DNA from: Streptomyces sp. DT2A-34
GTDB lineage: Bacteria; Actinomycetota; Actinomycetes; Streptomycetales; Streptomycetaceae
Direction: 5' to 3'
Assembly (NCBI RefSeq): GCF_030499515.1
Contig: NZ_JASTWJ010000001.1
Location: forward strand, 2,894,001-2,958,000
DNA: 64,000 nt
Part shown: in pieces, positions 54,730-63,880 of the stretch
Numbering within the stretch: position 1 is the stretch's first letter
How the letters are laid out: the number at the start of each line of letters is the position of its first letter
Made by a program: the position numbers and the translations under genes
The notes under the pieces: model-generated
Seen by the model: the letters and a program-made list of their open reading frames with translations, nothing else
Told to the model about the DNA's origin: nothing
The model's database searches: none

Positions 54730-55707
54730 TCAGAACAACGCGCGGGCCAACGCCCTGCGCGCCGCCGCCACGCGTGGATCATCGCCGCCCACGACCTCGA
54801 ACAGCTCCAGCAGCCGAAGTCGTACGGTGTCCCGGTCGTCGCCCACCGTGCGCTGCACGGTCTCGATCAGCCGGCCGAACGCGTCCTCGACATGGCCGCC
54901 CACCAGATCCAGGTCCGCGGCGGCGATCTGCGCCCGCGCATCGGTGGGCTTCTCGGCGGCCTCCTTGCGCACCTGCTGGGGGTCGGCGCCCTGCACCCGC
55001 TGGAGCAACTCGGCCTGGGCGAGCCCGAGTTTGGCCTCCGTGTTCGCCGGGTCCTCACTCAGTACGTTCTTGTACGCCTGGACGGCACCGCCCAAGTCGC
55101 CCGCGTCCAGCGCCTGTACGGCGGCCTCGAGCAGCGCGTCGTACGGACCGGACGGCACTGTGGGAGCGGGCTGGGCGCCACCGGGCTCGGCGTCCGGGTC
55201 TACGGTGAGGCCGGTGAGGCCGAACCTCTGCTCGGCGACGGTGACGAGTTGGTCGAGCGTCTGGCGGATCTGCGTCTCGTCGGCCGCCCCCTGGAAGAGC
55301 GGCAGCGCCTGACCCGCGACGACGGCGAAGACGGCGGGGATGCCCTGTACGCCGAACTGCTGCATCAGCATCTGGTTGGCGTCGACGTCGATCTTGGCGA
55401 GGAGGAACCGCCCGTCGTACTCGACGGCGAGCCGCTCCAGTACCGGGCTCAGCTGCTTGCAGGGCTGGCACCACTCGGCCCAGAAGTCGATGACGACGGG
55501 CACCTCGGCGGACCGCTGGAGGACGTCCCGCTCGAATCCCGCCTCATCCACATCAATAACAAGATCGGCGGGCGATACGGCGCCGGTGCCCCCGCCCTGC
55601 CGGGCGGCCTCGGCACGCGCCTGCTCCGCCTTCGCCTTGGCCTCCTGGGCCGCCTTCACCGCGGCGAGGTCGACGACTCCGCTCATGGACATGTTCCGTG
55701 GCTGCAT
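54730..55707 (-). CDS. CnoX/YbbN-like thioredoxin-TPR co-chaperone
   Basis: A 325-residue cytoplasmic protein. A charged, Ala-rich N-terminal segment (about 10-45) precedes the thioredoxin domain with WCQPC near 82-86 and the cis-Pro QGIPAV. TPR-like helices follow to the C-terminus (ALDAGDLGGAVQAYKNVLSEDPANTEAKLGLAQAELL...). In CnoX the TPRs hold unfolded clients for chaperones. The motif CQPC keeps both cysteines, so redox activity is possible, unlike E. coli CnoX. ATG 55707 follows GGGGAGGA. Confidence 0.88.
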   Translation of the reverse strand: MQPRNMSMSGVVDLAAVKAAQEAKAKAEQARAEAARQGGGTGAVSPADLVIDVDEAGFERDVLQRSAEVPVVIDFWAEWCQPCKQLSPVLERLAVEYDGRFLLAKIDVDANQMLMQQFGVQGIPAVFAVVAGQALPLFQGAADETQIRQTLDQLVTVAEQRFGLTGLTVDPDAEPGGAQPAPTVPSGPYDALLEAAVQALDAGDLGGAVQAYKNVLSEDPANTEAKLGLAQAELLQRVQGADPQQVRKEAAEKPTDARAQIAAADLDLVGGHVEDAFGRLIETVQRTVGDDRDTVRLRLLELFEVVGGDDPRVAAARRALARALF

Positions 55708-55854
55708 GCGTCTATCCTCCCCTGTACCCCGCGCACACGTGAAAAGCACCGTGAAAGCCGGTCGGGCCTGATGCTGTTCCCTGATGCTGTTCCGACGCCG
55801 GGTCCCCACCCACGCCGTGCGTGCGGTCGCTCGCGTACGTCCATCGCAAGCTTT

Positions 55855-55871
55855 CGCTACGAGTCGTAGCG
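55855..55871. promoter_or_regulatory. 17-bp perfect palindrome upstream of TetR gene
   Basis: CGCTACGA-G-TCGTAGCG has two 8-bp arms around one central base, in the divergent region between the CnoX-like and TetR genes. It lies 94 bp before the TetR start. Size and symmetry fit a TetR-family operator, suggesting autoregulation. Confidence 0.55.
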
Positions 55872-55964
55872 TAATGGCATCGAGTGCCTTCGGAACACCA
55901 CACCCCGGTGATCTCCCTCACGACCTCACAGAATCCCCGGATATCGCGGCGATATGGTCAGGGG

Positions 55965-56582
55965 ATGCAGAGCCGCACCTCCGCCGCCCGCCTCGGCCGC
56001 CCGCGCAGCGCCGCCGCGGCCACGGCGATCCTGGCCGCGACGCGGGAGGCGCTGGTCGAGGTGGGCTGGTCCAGGCTCACCCTGGGAGACGTGGCAACGC
56101 GCGCCGGGGTTGCGAAGACGACCCTCTATCGCCGCTGGTCCGGCAAGAACGAGCTGGTGGTGGACGCGGTCGCGGAACTCTTCGACGAACTGGAGCTCCC
56201 CGACAGCGGGAGCCTCGCCGCCGACATCGAGGGCGTGGTCCTGCAGTTCGCGGCGATCCTGGCCCGCCCCGAGGCGAAGAGCGGACTGATGGCGGTGGTG
56301 GCGGAGTCGACGCGGGACGAGGCGCTGCGCGAGCGCATCCGCGGGTCCATCGTCGACCGCCAGAAACGCCTGGTCCTCCAGGGCCGCTCCCGGGCCCAGA
56401 AACGCGGCGAGCTCCCCCCGGAGAGCGATCCGGAGGAAGCCGCCCGCACAGCGGACCTGATCTTCGACGTGGTGGCGGGCGCGGTGGTGCACCGCACCCT
56501 GGTGAGCGCGGAGCCGGCGGACGAGGAGTGGGTGCGCAGCTTCACACGCGTCCTGCTCCTGGGCCTCACCAGAGCCTCTTAG
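55965..56582 (+). CDS. TetR-family transcriptional regulator
   Basis: A 205-residue repressor. The N-terminal HTH reads ILAATREALVEVGWSRLTLGDVATRAGVAKTTLYRRWSGKNELV. The C-terminal ligand domain matches TetR_C-type regulators (LAADIEGVVLQFAAIL...). TATGGT at 55953-55958 lies 6 nt before ATG 55965, so a leaderless transcript is possible. It is convergent with icmA. The ligand is unknown. Confidence 0.9.
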   Translation: MQSRTSAARLGRPRSAAAATAILAATREALVEVGWSRLTLGDVATRAGVAKTTLYRRWSGKNELVVDAVAELFDELELPDSGSLAADIEGVVLQFAAILARPEAKSGLMAVVAESTRDEALRERIRGSIVDRQKRLVLQGRSRAQKRGELPPESDPEEAARTADLIFDVVAGAVVHRTLVSAEPADEEWVRSFTRVLLLGLTRAS

Positions 56583-56601
56583 CTCAGCACACCCAGCACA
56601 C

Positions 56602-58329
56602 TCAGAACCCCGCCGGCTCGGTGTACACCCCCCACTCCTCGCGCAGCACCCCGCAGATCTCGCCCAGGGTCGCCTCGGCCCGGACCGCGTCCAGCATCGG
56701 CTCGATCATGTTGCCGCCGTCCCGCGCGGCGGCGAGCATCGCGTCGAGCGCGGCCCGCACGGCACCGTCGTCCCGCACCTCCTTGCGGGCACCCAGCACC
56801 CGCACCTGCTCCCGCTCCACCTCATGGCTCACCCGCAGGATCTCCAGGTCGCCGGTGACGGAACCGGTGTGGGCGTTGACCCCCACGACCCTCTTGTCAC
56901 CCTTCTCCAGCGCCTGCTGGTAGCGGAACGCCGACTCGGCGATCTCCCCGGTGAACCAGCCGTCCTCGATCCCGCGCAGGATCCCGGACGTGACCGGCCC
57001 GATCGGGTGCCGCCCGTCGGGATGCGCCCGCAGTCCCCGCTCCTTTATCTGCTCGAAGATCTTCTCGGCGTCGGCCTCGATCCGGTCGGTCAGCTGCTCG
57101 ACGTACCACGAACCACCCAGCGGATCGGCCACGTTGGCGACCCCGGTCTCCTCCATGAGGACCTGCTGCGTGCGCAGGGCGATCTCGGCGGCCTGCTCGG
57201 AGGGGAGCGCGAGGGTCTCGTCGAGGGCGTTGGTGTGCAGCGAGTTGGTCCCGCCGAGCACGGCCGCCAGCGCCTCCACGGCCGTACGCACCACGTTGTT
57301 GTACGGCTGCTGCGCGGTCAGCGAGACGCCGGCGGTCTGCGTGTGGAAGCGCAGCCACTGCGCCTTCTCGCTCCGCGCCCCGTACACGTCCCGCATCCAG
57401 CGCGCCCAGATCCTGCGCGCGGCCCGGAACTTGGCGATCTCCTCGAAGAAGTCGACGTGCGCGTCGAAGAAGAAGGACAGGCCGGGGGCGAAGACGTCGA
57501 CGTCCAGTCCGCGCGACAGGCCCAGTTCGACGTACCCGAAGCCGTCCGCCAGCGTGTACGCCAGCTCCTGCGCGGCCGTCGATCCGGCCTCGCGGATGTG
57601 GTAGCCGGAGACGGACAGCGGCTTGTAGGCGGGGATGCCGGCCGCGCAGTACTCCATGAGGTCGCCGATGAGGCGCAGGTGCGGCTCGGGCTGGAAGAGC
57701 CACTCCTTCTGGGCGATGTACTCCTTGAAGATGTCGGTCTGGAGGGTGCCGTTGAGCACGGACGGGTCGACGCCCTGCCGCTCCGCCGCCACCAGGTACA
57801 TGCAGAAGACGGGGACGGCCGGACCGCTGATGGTCATGGACGTCGTCACGTCGCCCAGCGGGATGTCCTTGAACAGGACCTCCATGTCGGCGGCCGAGTC
57901 GATGGCCACACCGCAGTGCCCGACCTCGCCGAGCGAGCGCGGGTCGTCGGAGTCGCGGCCCATGAGCGTCGGCATGTCGAAGGCGACCGAGAGACCGCCG
58001 CCGCCGTTGCCGAGGATCATCTTGTAGCGCTCGTTGGTCTGCTCGGCGTTCCCGAACCCGGCGAACTGCCGGATGGTCCACGTCCGCCCTCGGTAGCCGG
58101 TCGGATACAGCCCGCGGGTGTAGGGGTACTCCCCGGGCCAGCCGATCCGCTCGAAGCCCTCGTACCTGTCCCCGGGCCGGGGTCCGTACACCGGCTCCAC
58201 GGGGTCCCCGGAGAGCGTGGTGCGTGTCCAATTTCGGGGCTCCGCCCCGGTTGCCGCCGTGCGCTTGCGCGCGGCGTCGTACCGGGCCTGCCAGCGACGG
58301 CGGCCCTCCTCGATGGCGTCAGCGTCCAT
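56602..58329 (-). CDS. icmA: Isobutyryl-CoA mutase large subunit, with a 9-residue insertion
   Basis: A 575-residue substrate-binding subunit of the B12-dependent mutase interconverting isobutyryl-CoA and n-butyryl-CoA. It is assigned as ICM rather than MCM because F89 (RQFAGFG) and Q207 (YIAQKEW) replace the Tyr and Arg of methylmalonyl-CoA mutase. They correspond to F80/Q198 of S. cinnamonensis IcmA, shifted by 9. That shift is an insertion between KR and TTLSGDP near residues 24-36, whose DNA contains CGGGGC-TCC-GCCCCG (58235-58249). The B12-binding subunit icmB is not in the window. ATG 58329 is preceded by GAGGG at very short spacing. Confidence 0.93.
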   Translation of the reverse strand: MDADAIEEGRRRWQARYDAARKRTAATGAEPRNWTRTTLSGDPVEPVYGPRPGDRYEGFERIGWPGEYPYTRGLYPTGYRGRTWTIRQFAGFGNAEQTNERYKMILGNGGGGLSVAFDMPTLMGRDSDDPRSLGEVGHCGVAIDSAADMEVLFKDIPLGDVTTSMTISGPAVPVFCMYLVAAERQGVDPSVLNGTLQTDIFKEYIAQKEWLFQPEPHLRLIGDLMEYCAAGIPAYKPLSVSGYHIREAGSTAAQELAYTLADGFGYVELGLSRGLDVDVFAPGLSFFFDAHVDFFEEIAKFRAARRIWARWMRDVYGARSEKAQWLRFHTQTAGVSLTAQQPYNNVVRTAVEALAAVLGGTNSLHTNALDETLALPSEQAAEIALRTQQVLMEETGVANVADPLGGSWYVEQLTDRIEADAEKIFEQIKERGLRAHPDGRHPIGPVTSGILRGIEDGWFTGEIAESAFRYQQALEKGDKRVVGVNAHTGSVTGDLEILRVSHEVEREQVRVLGARKEVRDDGAVRAALDAMLAAARDGGNMIEPMLDAVRAEATLGEICGVLREEWGVYTEPAGF

Positions 58330-58337
58330 ACCCTCGA

Positions 58338-58361
58338 ATTTACTAGGACGTCCAAGTAAAT
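58338..58361. promoter_or_regulatory. 24-bp inverted repeat immediately upstream of icmA
   Basis: The arms ATTTACTAGGAC and GTCCAAGTAAAT pair at 11 of 12 positions and lie 8 bp from the icmA ATG, in an AT-rich patch that should include the -10 region. A regulator bound here would block icmA initiation directly. Confidence 0.6.
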
Positions 58362-58372
58362 GTCGATGGCAG

Positions 58373-58400
58373 AACCGCCGTACGCGTCCGTACGGCGGTT
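58373..58400 (-). terminator. Terminator of the DUF3817 gene
   Basis: A perfect 12-bp stem (AACCGCCGTACG) with the loop CGTC, 14 nt beyond the DUF3817 stop on the minus strand, just before the icmA operator. Confidence 0.85.
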
Positions 58401-58413
58401 GCGTCAGGCTTCG

Positions 58414-58746
58414 TCAGGCCTTGGCGACAGCCGGGACCGGCTCGCTGACCAGGGGTTCGACCTGGCGGGTGACCTTGCGCTCGACGAAGAAGGCCGCGAA
58501 GGGAATCGTCCCGGAGAGCAGCACCCACAGCAGCTTGCCGAACGACCACTTGGCCTTGGAGCCGAGGTCGAAGGCGAAAACCAGATAGATGATGTAGAGG
58601 AAGCCGTGGACCTGGGAGACGGCGAAGGTGACGTCCTCGCCCATGTCGAAGCCGTACTTGAACACCATGCAGGTGCACAGCACGAGCAGCATGACGGCGG
58701 TGACGTAAGCCATCACCCGGTAGCGGGTCAGGACGCTCTTCTTCAT
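58414..58746 (-). CDS. DUF3817 family membrane protein
   Basis: A 110-residue protein with three hydrophobic helices (about 11-28, 45-62 and 70-88). It has the motif HGFLYIIYLVFAFDL typical of DUF3817, whose function is unknown. ATG 58746 is chosen from the start of the first helix region. It lies between icmA and marR, all on the minus strand. Confidence 0.88.
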   Translation of the reverse strand: MKKSVLTRYRVMAYVTAVMLLVLCTCMVFKYGFDMGEDVTFAVSQVHGFLYIIYLVFAFDLGSKAKWSFGKLLWVLLSGTIPFAAFFVERKVTRQVEPLVSEPVPAVAKA

Positions 58747-58811
58747 GCGTACGAGCGTAACCACCCGTTCCGGGAGATCTTGCCCCGGGCCCCGGGTCGC
58801 CTTTCCGGAGG

Positions 58812-59321
58812 TCAGCCCTCTTCGAAGTCGTGCGCCGCCACCCGCAGCGGGCGCAGCATGGCGAAGATCTCCGCGCACTCCTCGGCGTCGTACACCCCGA
58901 GCCCGAAGTCCATGGCCATCAGGTCACGGGTGGCCGCCTCGACGACCTCGCGGCCCTTGTCGGTGATGGAGGCGAGCGTGCCGCGCCCGTCGTTGGGGTT
59001 GGGGCGCTTGTCGACCAGACCCGACTTGACCAGCCGGTCGACGGTGTTCGTCACGGACGTGGGATGGACCATCAGCCGCTCGCCGATCTTGGACATCGGC
59101 AGCTCGCCGGCCTTGGAGAAGTTGAGCAGTACCAGCGCCTCGTACCGCGCGAACGTCAGTCCGTACGGCTTGACCGCCGCGTCCACCTCGCCGAGCAGGA
59201 TCTGGTGCGCGCGCATGATCGAGGTGATGGCCGCCATCGACGGCACGTTGCCCCAGCGCTGCTTCCAGAGTTCGTCGGCGCGGGCGATGGGATCGAAGGG
59301 AAGACTGAGCGGCTTCGGCAC
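58812..59321 (-). CDS. MarR-family transcriptional regulator
   Basis: A 169-residue regulator with a winged helix of MarR type (LTFARYEALVLLNFSKAGELPMSKIGERLMVHPTSVTNTVDRLVKSGLV then DGRGTLASITDKG). It starts at GTG 59321. Its targets are not evident; the icmA and P450 promoters nearby carry inverted repeats that could be tested. Confidence 0.9.
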   Translation of the reverse strand: MPKPLSLPFDPIARADELWKQRWGNVPSMAAITSIMRAHQILLGEVDAAVKPYGLTFARYEALVLLNFSKAGELPMSKIGERLMVHPTSVTNTVDRLVKSGLVDKRPNPNDGRGTLASITDKGREVVEAATRDLMAMDFGLGVYDAEECAEIFAMLRPLRVAAHDFEEG

Positions 59322-59384
59322 GGGACCGACCTTACCGGCCGGTCACATGCTGGTCAGCCCCGTCTCGTCTTTCGGTCCGGCCGC

Positions 59385-59711
59385 TCAGACGGGCACTGTC
59401 TCCTTCACCTGGAAGACCGCCGTCCACCGGTCGTCGTGCAGGCAGGCGTTCATCGGCTCGACCAGGGTCCGGTGCTCGGGGTTGGTGCGCCACCGCTGGA
59501 CGGCTTCGGGGCTGTCCCACTCGCTGGTGAGCAGCCACTGCGCGGGATCGTCCAGGGAACGGCACAACTGTTCGCCGAGGTGTCCGGGGAATCGCGCGGC
59601 CCTGGCGAGTACGTCCTTGTAGGACTTCACGAAGTCCGCTTCCATCCCGGCGCGCACGCGCAGCAGTCGGATCACCCGCACCCGCTCCGGGGCCGAGGGG
59701 CCGCCCGTCAT
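59385..59711 (-). CDS. Antibiotic biosynthesis monooxygenase (ABM)-domain protein
   Basis: A 108-residue ferredoxin-like ABM protein (VIRLLRVRAGMEADFVKSYKDVL, LTSEWDSPEAVQRWR). Members oxidise aromatic polyketide intermediates without cofactor or are small helper proteins. ATG 59711 overlaps the P450 stop (ATGA), so it is co-translated with the P450. Confidence 0.85.
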   Translation of the reverse strand: MTGGPSAPERVRVIRLLRVRAGMEADFVKSYKDVLARAARFPGHLGEQLCRSLDDPAQWLLTSEWDSPEAVQRWRTNPEHRTLVEPMNACLHDDRWTAVFQVKETVPV

Positions 59712-60976
59712 GACGGGTCGAGGACGACCGGGAGTTCCGCGAGCCCGCGGAAGGCGGGGAACGGCACGGTCAGCCAGCGCGCGTCCTCCGGCGCCACGGC
59801 CAGGGCCATGTCGGGGAATCGCCCGAAGAGCGAGGTGAGGGCGGTCTGCATCTCCAGCCGCGCCAGCGGCGCGCCGATGCAGTAGTGCGGGCCGTACCCG
59901 AAGGCGAGATGCGTCGCCTGGACGTTCGGCCGCTGGACGTCCATCTCGTTCGGCTCGGCGAACATCTCCGGGTCCCGGTTGGCCCCGGTGATCGAGATCT
60001 GGACGAGCGCTCCCTTGGGGATGAGCTGGTCACGGATCACGATGTCTTCCGTCGCGTGACGGAAGGTGGAGTTCTCCACGGAGGTCTCGAACCGGAAGAT
60101 CTCCTCGATCGCCGCGTTCATGGCGCTCGCGTCCCGGAGCGCCAGTTCCTTCTGATCCGGTCGGCTGAGCAAGTGGTAGACGGCGTTTCCGATCTGGTAC
60201 GCCGTCGACTTGTGGCCCGCGAAGAGGAGCACCCACGCCGTCGAGACGAGTTCGTGGTCGGTGAGCGAGCCCTCCTGGTCCTGGGCCGTGACGAGTGCGC
60301 TGAGCAGACCTCCGTCCGGCTCAGTCCGCTTCCGTGCGCACAGCTCCGCGAGATAGCCGCGCAGGTTTCCCTCGGCGATTTCCAGCGCCTTTCGCGCCTC
60401 CGGTCCGAAACCGGTCTGCGCGACGGTGGCGGACCATTCCTGAGCCTGTTTGCGTTCGTTTTCCGGGACGCCCAGGAGTTCACAGATGACGTGCAGCGGC
60501 AGCGGGAAGCAGAACTCCGGGAGCAGGTTCACCGGACCCGACGTCGGGCATTGGTCCAGCAGATCATCGGTGATCTCCTGCACGCGGGTACGCAGCGATT
60601 CCACCCTTTTCGGCGTGAAAGTGCTGCCGACGATTCTCCTGAGCCTGGTGTGCTTCGGCGGGTCGGAGAAGAGCATGTTGTCGTCCAGCGCGATCGACGA
60701 GTCACCGAAGATGCGGTGGTAGGCGTCGATGGCGCCGTACATGTCCTTGCTCAGCCGGGGGTCGGCCAGGGCGGCACGCGCGTCGTCGTATCGCGTGATG
60801 AGGTACGTCTCGACGCCGTGCGGCGGCGACAGCGGGCACACGGGCGCCGACTCCCGGAGCGCCGCGTACACGGGGTGCGGGTTGGCCCGGAACTCCCGGC
60901 TGCAGGACGAGGCCGCGGCCGCGGCCGCTTCGGACGACAGTGCCTCGGATTCCTCGGATGCGAACGCTTGCGTCAT
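59708..60976 (-). CDS. Cytochrome P450
   Basis: A 422-residue soluble bacterial P450. The heme-binding FGYGPHYCIG has C366. The I-helix reads LLFAGHKST (usual AGxxT, here with H-K-S-T). ExxR is EIFRFE, and DPPKHTRLRR lies in the C-helix. It would hydroxylate or epoxidise a small-molecule substrate using external ferredoxin. ATG 60976 has GGGGA 7 nt upstream. It is divergent from an FAD hydroxylase gene and coupled to ABM, suggesting one pathway for an aromatic or polyketide substrate (inference). Confidence 0.92.
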   Translation of the reverse strand: MTQAFASEESEALSSEAAAAAASSCSREFRANPHPVYAALRESAPVCPLSPPHGVETYLITRYDDARAALADPRLSKDMYGAIDAYHRIFGDSSIALDDNMLFSDPPKHTRLRRIVGSTFTPKRVESLRTRVQEITDDLLDQCPTSGPVNLLPEFCFPLPLHVICELLGVPENERKQAQEWSATVAQTGFGPEARKALEIAEGNLRGYLAELCARKRTEPDGGLLSALVTAQDQEGSLTDHELVSTAWVLLFAGHKSTAYQIGNAVYHLLSRPDQKELALRDASAMNAAIEEIFRFETSVENSTFRHATEDIVIRDQLIPKGALVQISITGANRDPEMFAEPNEMDVQRPNVQATHLAFGYGPHYCIGAPLARLEMQTALTSLFGRFPDMALAVAPEDARWLTVPFPAFRGLAELPVVLDPS

Positions 60977-61101
60977 GGCTGATCCCCGGGGTAGGCGTGA
61001 ATTCCGGCGGTTGGATTCCGGCGGTCGGACTCCGTCGGTCAGAGCCACCGTTTCCCGGGCGACACCACGCCGCAAACGGCACTGCGCCATACGGGTCGGG
61101 T

Positions 61102-61113
61102 CGTCGTACGACG
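61102..61113. promoter_or_regulatory. 12-bp palindrome between divergent P450 and hydroxylase genes
   Basis: CGTCGTACGACG is a perfect palindrome 37 bp before the hydroxylase GTG and 126 bp from the P450 start. It is a candidate common operator. Confidence 0.35.
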
Positions 61114-61149
61114 TGTGTGTGGCAGTCCGGCTTGGTAAACATCGTCGAC

Positions 61150-62781
61150 GTGAGCGGACACGAAGCGGAATCTGTACCAGTTCTCATCGTCGGCGGATCC
61201 CTGGTGGGTCTTTCCACTTCGGTTTTCCTGGGGCGCCTCGGCATCGAGCACATGCTCGTGGAGCGCCATGCCGCGACATCGACGCATCCGCGTGGCCGCG
61301 GCAACAACGTGCGCACCATGGAGATCTACCGGACCGCGGGCCTCGAATCACGTATTCGGGACGCGGCCCGCGTGCTCGCCGGAAACGACGGCATTCTCCA
61401 GGTGGACACCCTCACCGGGAAGCAGCGCCGCTGGATCATCGGGGACATCGCCGGGGGCATGGACGTCTCGCGGGTCAGCTCCTCGGACTGGTGCCTGTGC
61501 AGTCAGAACGATCTCGAGCCGGTCCTGCTGAGCTACGCCACCGAGCAGGGCGCCGACATCCGCTTCAACTCGGAGATGCTCTCCTTCGCACAGCACGGCG
61601 AGGGGGTGCAGGCCCGGATCAGGCACCGGGAGACCGGTGAGACGTACACGGTGAACGCCGACTTCCTGGTGGCCGCCGACGGCCCGCGCAGCCCCGTCCG
61701 CAACCAGTTGGGGATCGGCCAGTCGGGGCCGGGCGAGCTGTTCCACAACGTCAGCGTCACGTTCCGCAGCAGGGCGCTGAGGAACCACGTCGGAGAGAAA
61801 CGATTCGTCGTCTGCTATGTCACCAACCCCCAGGGCGAAGGTGCCCTGCTGCCGGTGGACAACGAGGAGCGATGGGTGATCCACGTGCCCTGGTCTCCCG
61901 ACCGGGGCGAAGAGCTGGAGGACTTCACCGACGAGAGGCTGGCGGCCCACATCCGCGCTGCCGTCGGCGTCGCGGACATCGACGTCGAGATCACGGGCAA
62001 GGCGCCCTGGCACGCGTCGAAGCGGGTCGCGGACAGCTACGGCGAGGTCCGGGTCTTCCTGGCCGGCGACGCGGTCCACGAGATGCCGCCCACCGGGGCG
62101 TTCGGCTCCAACACCGGGATCCAGGACGCCCACAACCTCGCCTGGAAACTGGCCTCGGTGCTCCGCGGCTGGGCGGGCCTGCCGTTGCTCGACACCTACG
62201 AGCGTGAACGACGGCCCATCGCCCTCGCGACGGGCACGCGCGCGTGCGTCCAGGCGGCCGACGAGCAGCACCCGGGGTTCAGTCCCGCCGCGGGACGCAA
62301 CAACGACCCGGCGGACCTGATGACCGTCGCCCTGTGCTACCGGTACGCGTCCCCTGCCGTGCTGGACGCCCCCGCGGAGCGGCCGATCGTCCCCGACGCC
62401 TTCCAGCTGGGCGGCGAGCCGGGGAGCCGGGCGCCGCACATGTGGGTGACGAGAGGGGGCGGCAGGATCTCCACGCTCGACCTGTACGAGCGTTCCTTCG
62501 TGCTGCTCGCCGGGTCCGGCGGGCAGAAGTGGCGGGCGGCGGCGGAGAAGGCCTCCTCGAACCTGGGCCTCCCGGTCGACGTGTACCTCGTGGGCACGGG
62601 CCCCGACCACGACCTCGCCCCCGCCCCGGACGCCGACTGGGCGGAGCTGCACGGCACGGCCGAGGACGGTGCCGTACTCGTACGCCCCGACGGTTTCGTC
62701 GCCTGGCGGGCGGACGCCGCCATGCCGGACGCCGATCGCGTGCTGACCAAGGTGCTGCAGTCCGTGCTCTGCCGCGACTGA
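61150..62781 (+). CDS. FAD-dependent aromatic hydroxylase (RdmE/TetX-like class A flavin monooxygenase)
   Basis: A 543-residue flavoprotein. N-terminal VPVLIVGGSLVGLSTSVFL is the FAD GxGxxG region. VAADGPRSPVRNQLGI carries the DG motif, and FLAGDAVHEMPPTGAFGSNTGIQDAHNLAWKL is the GD motif. A C-terminal thioredoxin-like domain (SFVLLAGSGGQKWRAAA) follows, as in aklavinone-11-hydroxylase-type enzymes. It hydroxylates phenolic or polyketide rings with NAD(P)H and O2. GTG 61150 is chosen from the family start; TTG 61132 is in frame. No ribosome binding site is evident. Confidence 0.9.
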   Translation: MSGHEAESVPVLIVGGSLVGLSTSVFLGRLGIEHMLVERHAATSTHPRGRGNNVRTMEIYRTAGLESRIRDAARVLAGNDGILQVDTLTGKQRRWIIGDIAGGMDVSRVSSSDWCLCSQNDLEPVLLSYATEQGADIRFNSEMLSFAQHGEGVQARIRHRETGETYTVNADFLVAADGPRSPVRNQLGIGQSGPGELFHNVSVTFRSRALRNHVGEKRFVVCYVTNPQGEGALLPVDNEERWVIHVPWSPDRGEELEDFTDERLAAHIRAAVGVADIDVEITGKAPWHASKRVADSYGEVRVFLAGDAVHEMPPTGAFGSNTGIQDAHNLAWKLASVLRGWAGLPLLDTYERERRPIALATGTRACVQAADEQHPGFSPAAGRNNDPADLMTVALCYRYASPAVLDAPAERPIVPDAFQLGGEPGSRAPHMWVTRGGGRISTLDLYERSFVLLAGSGGQKWRAAAEKASSNLGLPVDVYLVGTGPDHDLAPAPDADWAELHGTAEDGAVLVRPDGFVAWRADAAMPDADRVLTKVLQSVLCRD

Positions 62782-62881
62782 AGCCCCGCTGCCCCGTGAC
62801 CGACCGCACCCCGACTGACCGCACCTGATTGACCGCACTGTGCCTGACACCCACTGAACGACCCACCCCTAGGACGTTGTT

Positions 62882-63847
62882 ATGACCCTTGCCGGACGCG
62901 TCGACGTCCACCACCACTTCACCGCCCCCGCCTGGCTGGACTGGGCGGAGGAACGAGGCGTGGTCAACCGCGAGAAGCTGCCCTGGTGGACACGCTGGGA
63001 CCTGGACACGGCACTGGAGGTCATGGACAAGAACGGCATCGGTACGTCCGTCATGACCGTCGCGATGCTCGGCCGGCTCCGTGAGCGCGCGGAGCGCCAG
63101 GAGAGCGCACGTGTCGCCCTGCGGGCGGCGGCCGACGTCGTGGCGAGCCACCCCGCGCGCTTCGCCTTCTTCACGCCCGTGTTCCTCGACGACCTGGAGC
63201 TCTCCTCGTGGAGCCTGAGTTACGGCCTCGACGAGCTCGGAGCCATCGGGGTGAGCACGCGCACGAGCATGGACGGCGTGGTGCTCGGCGACGAGTCGCA
63301 CGACCGCCTCCTGCGGGAGCTGAACGACCGGTCCGCGGTCATCAGCACGCACCCCATGGACGTACCGGCCGGGAAGGACGGCGGAGCGGGACTGCCGGGA
63401 ATGCCGCCCTTCGTGTGCGACTTCCTCATGGACACCACGCGTGCGGCCATCAACCTCATCAGGAACGGCACCCTGGACCGCTACCCGAACCTCAGCTTCA
63501 TCCTGCCGCACGGGGGAGGCTTCCTCCCCTACATGGCCACCCGGCTCGAACTCTTCGGCGGGCGCATCACCCCCGCCATCGAGCCCGCCCGGGTCCGTGA
63601 CTACCTGCACCGGTTCTACTTCGACACGGCGGGCCCCATGTCCCCCTCGGCCACGCCCACCCTGCTGACGACGGTGGACCCCGGCCGCATCCTCTTCGGC
63701 ACGGACTGGCCGCCCACCCCCGCGCATGTCATCACCGACAGCGTGGCGCCCGCTCTGGACAGCGACCCGTTCCTGTCGGAGGAGCAACTCGAGGGCATCA
63801 ACCGGGAGAACGCGCTTCGGCTGATGCCGGGGCTCGCGCGTCAGTGA
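62882..63847 (+). CDS. Amidohydrolase-2 family metal-dependent hydrolase/decarboxylase
   Basis: A 321-residue TIM-barrel protein. The N-terminal RVDVHHHF carries the metal ligands. A mid-chain STHPMDVP and ILPHGGGFLPY supply further histidines, and FGTDWPP near 275 holds the late Asp. The family includes ACMSD and gamma-resorcylate decarboxylases, so decarboxylation or ring-fission chemistry on an aromatic acid is plausible. It starts 100 nt after the hydroxylase stop on the same strand and is probably co-transcribed. Confidence 0.88.
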   Translation: MTLAGRVDVHHHFTAPAWLDWAEERGVVNREKLPWWTRWDLDTALEVMDKNGIGTSVMTVAMLGRLRERAERQESARVALRAAADVVASHPARFAFFTPVFLDDLELSSWSLSYGLDELGAIGVSTRTSMDGVVLGDESHDRLLRELNDRSAVISTHPMDVPAGKDGGAGLPGMPPFVCDFLMDTTRAAINLIRNGTLDRYPNLSFILPHGGGFLPYMATRLELFGGRITPAIEPARVRDYLHRFYFDTAGPMSPSATPTLLTTVDPGRILFGTDWPPTPAHVITDSVAPALDSDPFLSEEQLEGINRENALRLMPGLARQ

Positions 63848-63880
63848 CCGACTACGCGCGCCTGTGACCGACTGTCACCG

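Noticed and set aside
61132..61149. -10 box (TAAACAT) for a leaderless hydroxylase transcript
   Set aside because: The hexamer does not end in T at the expected register and no -35 is visible; start and promoter remain uncertain.
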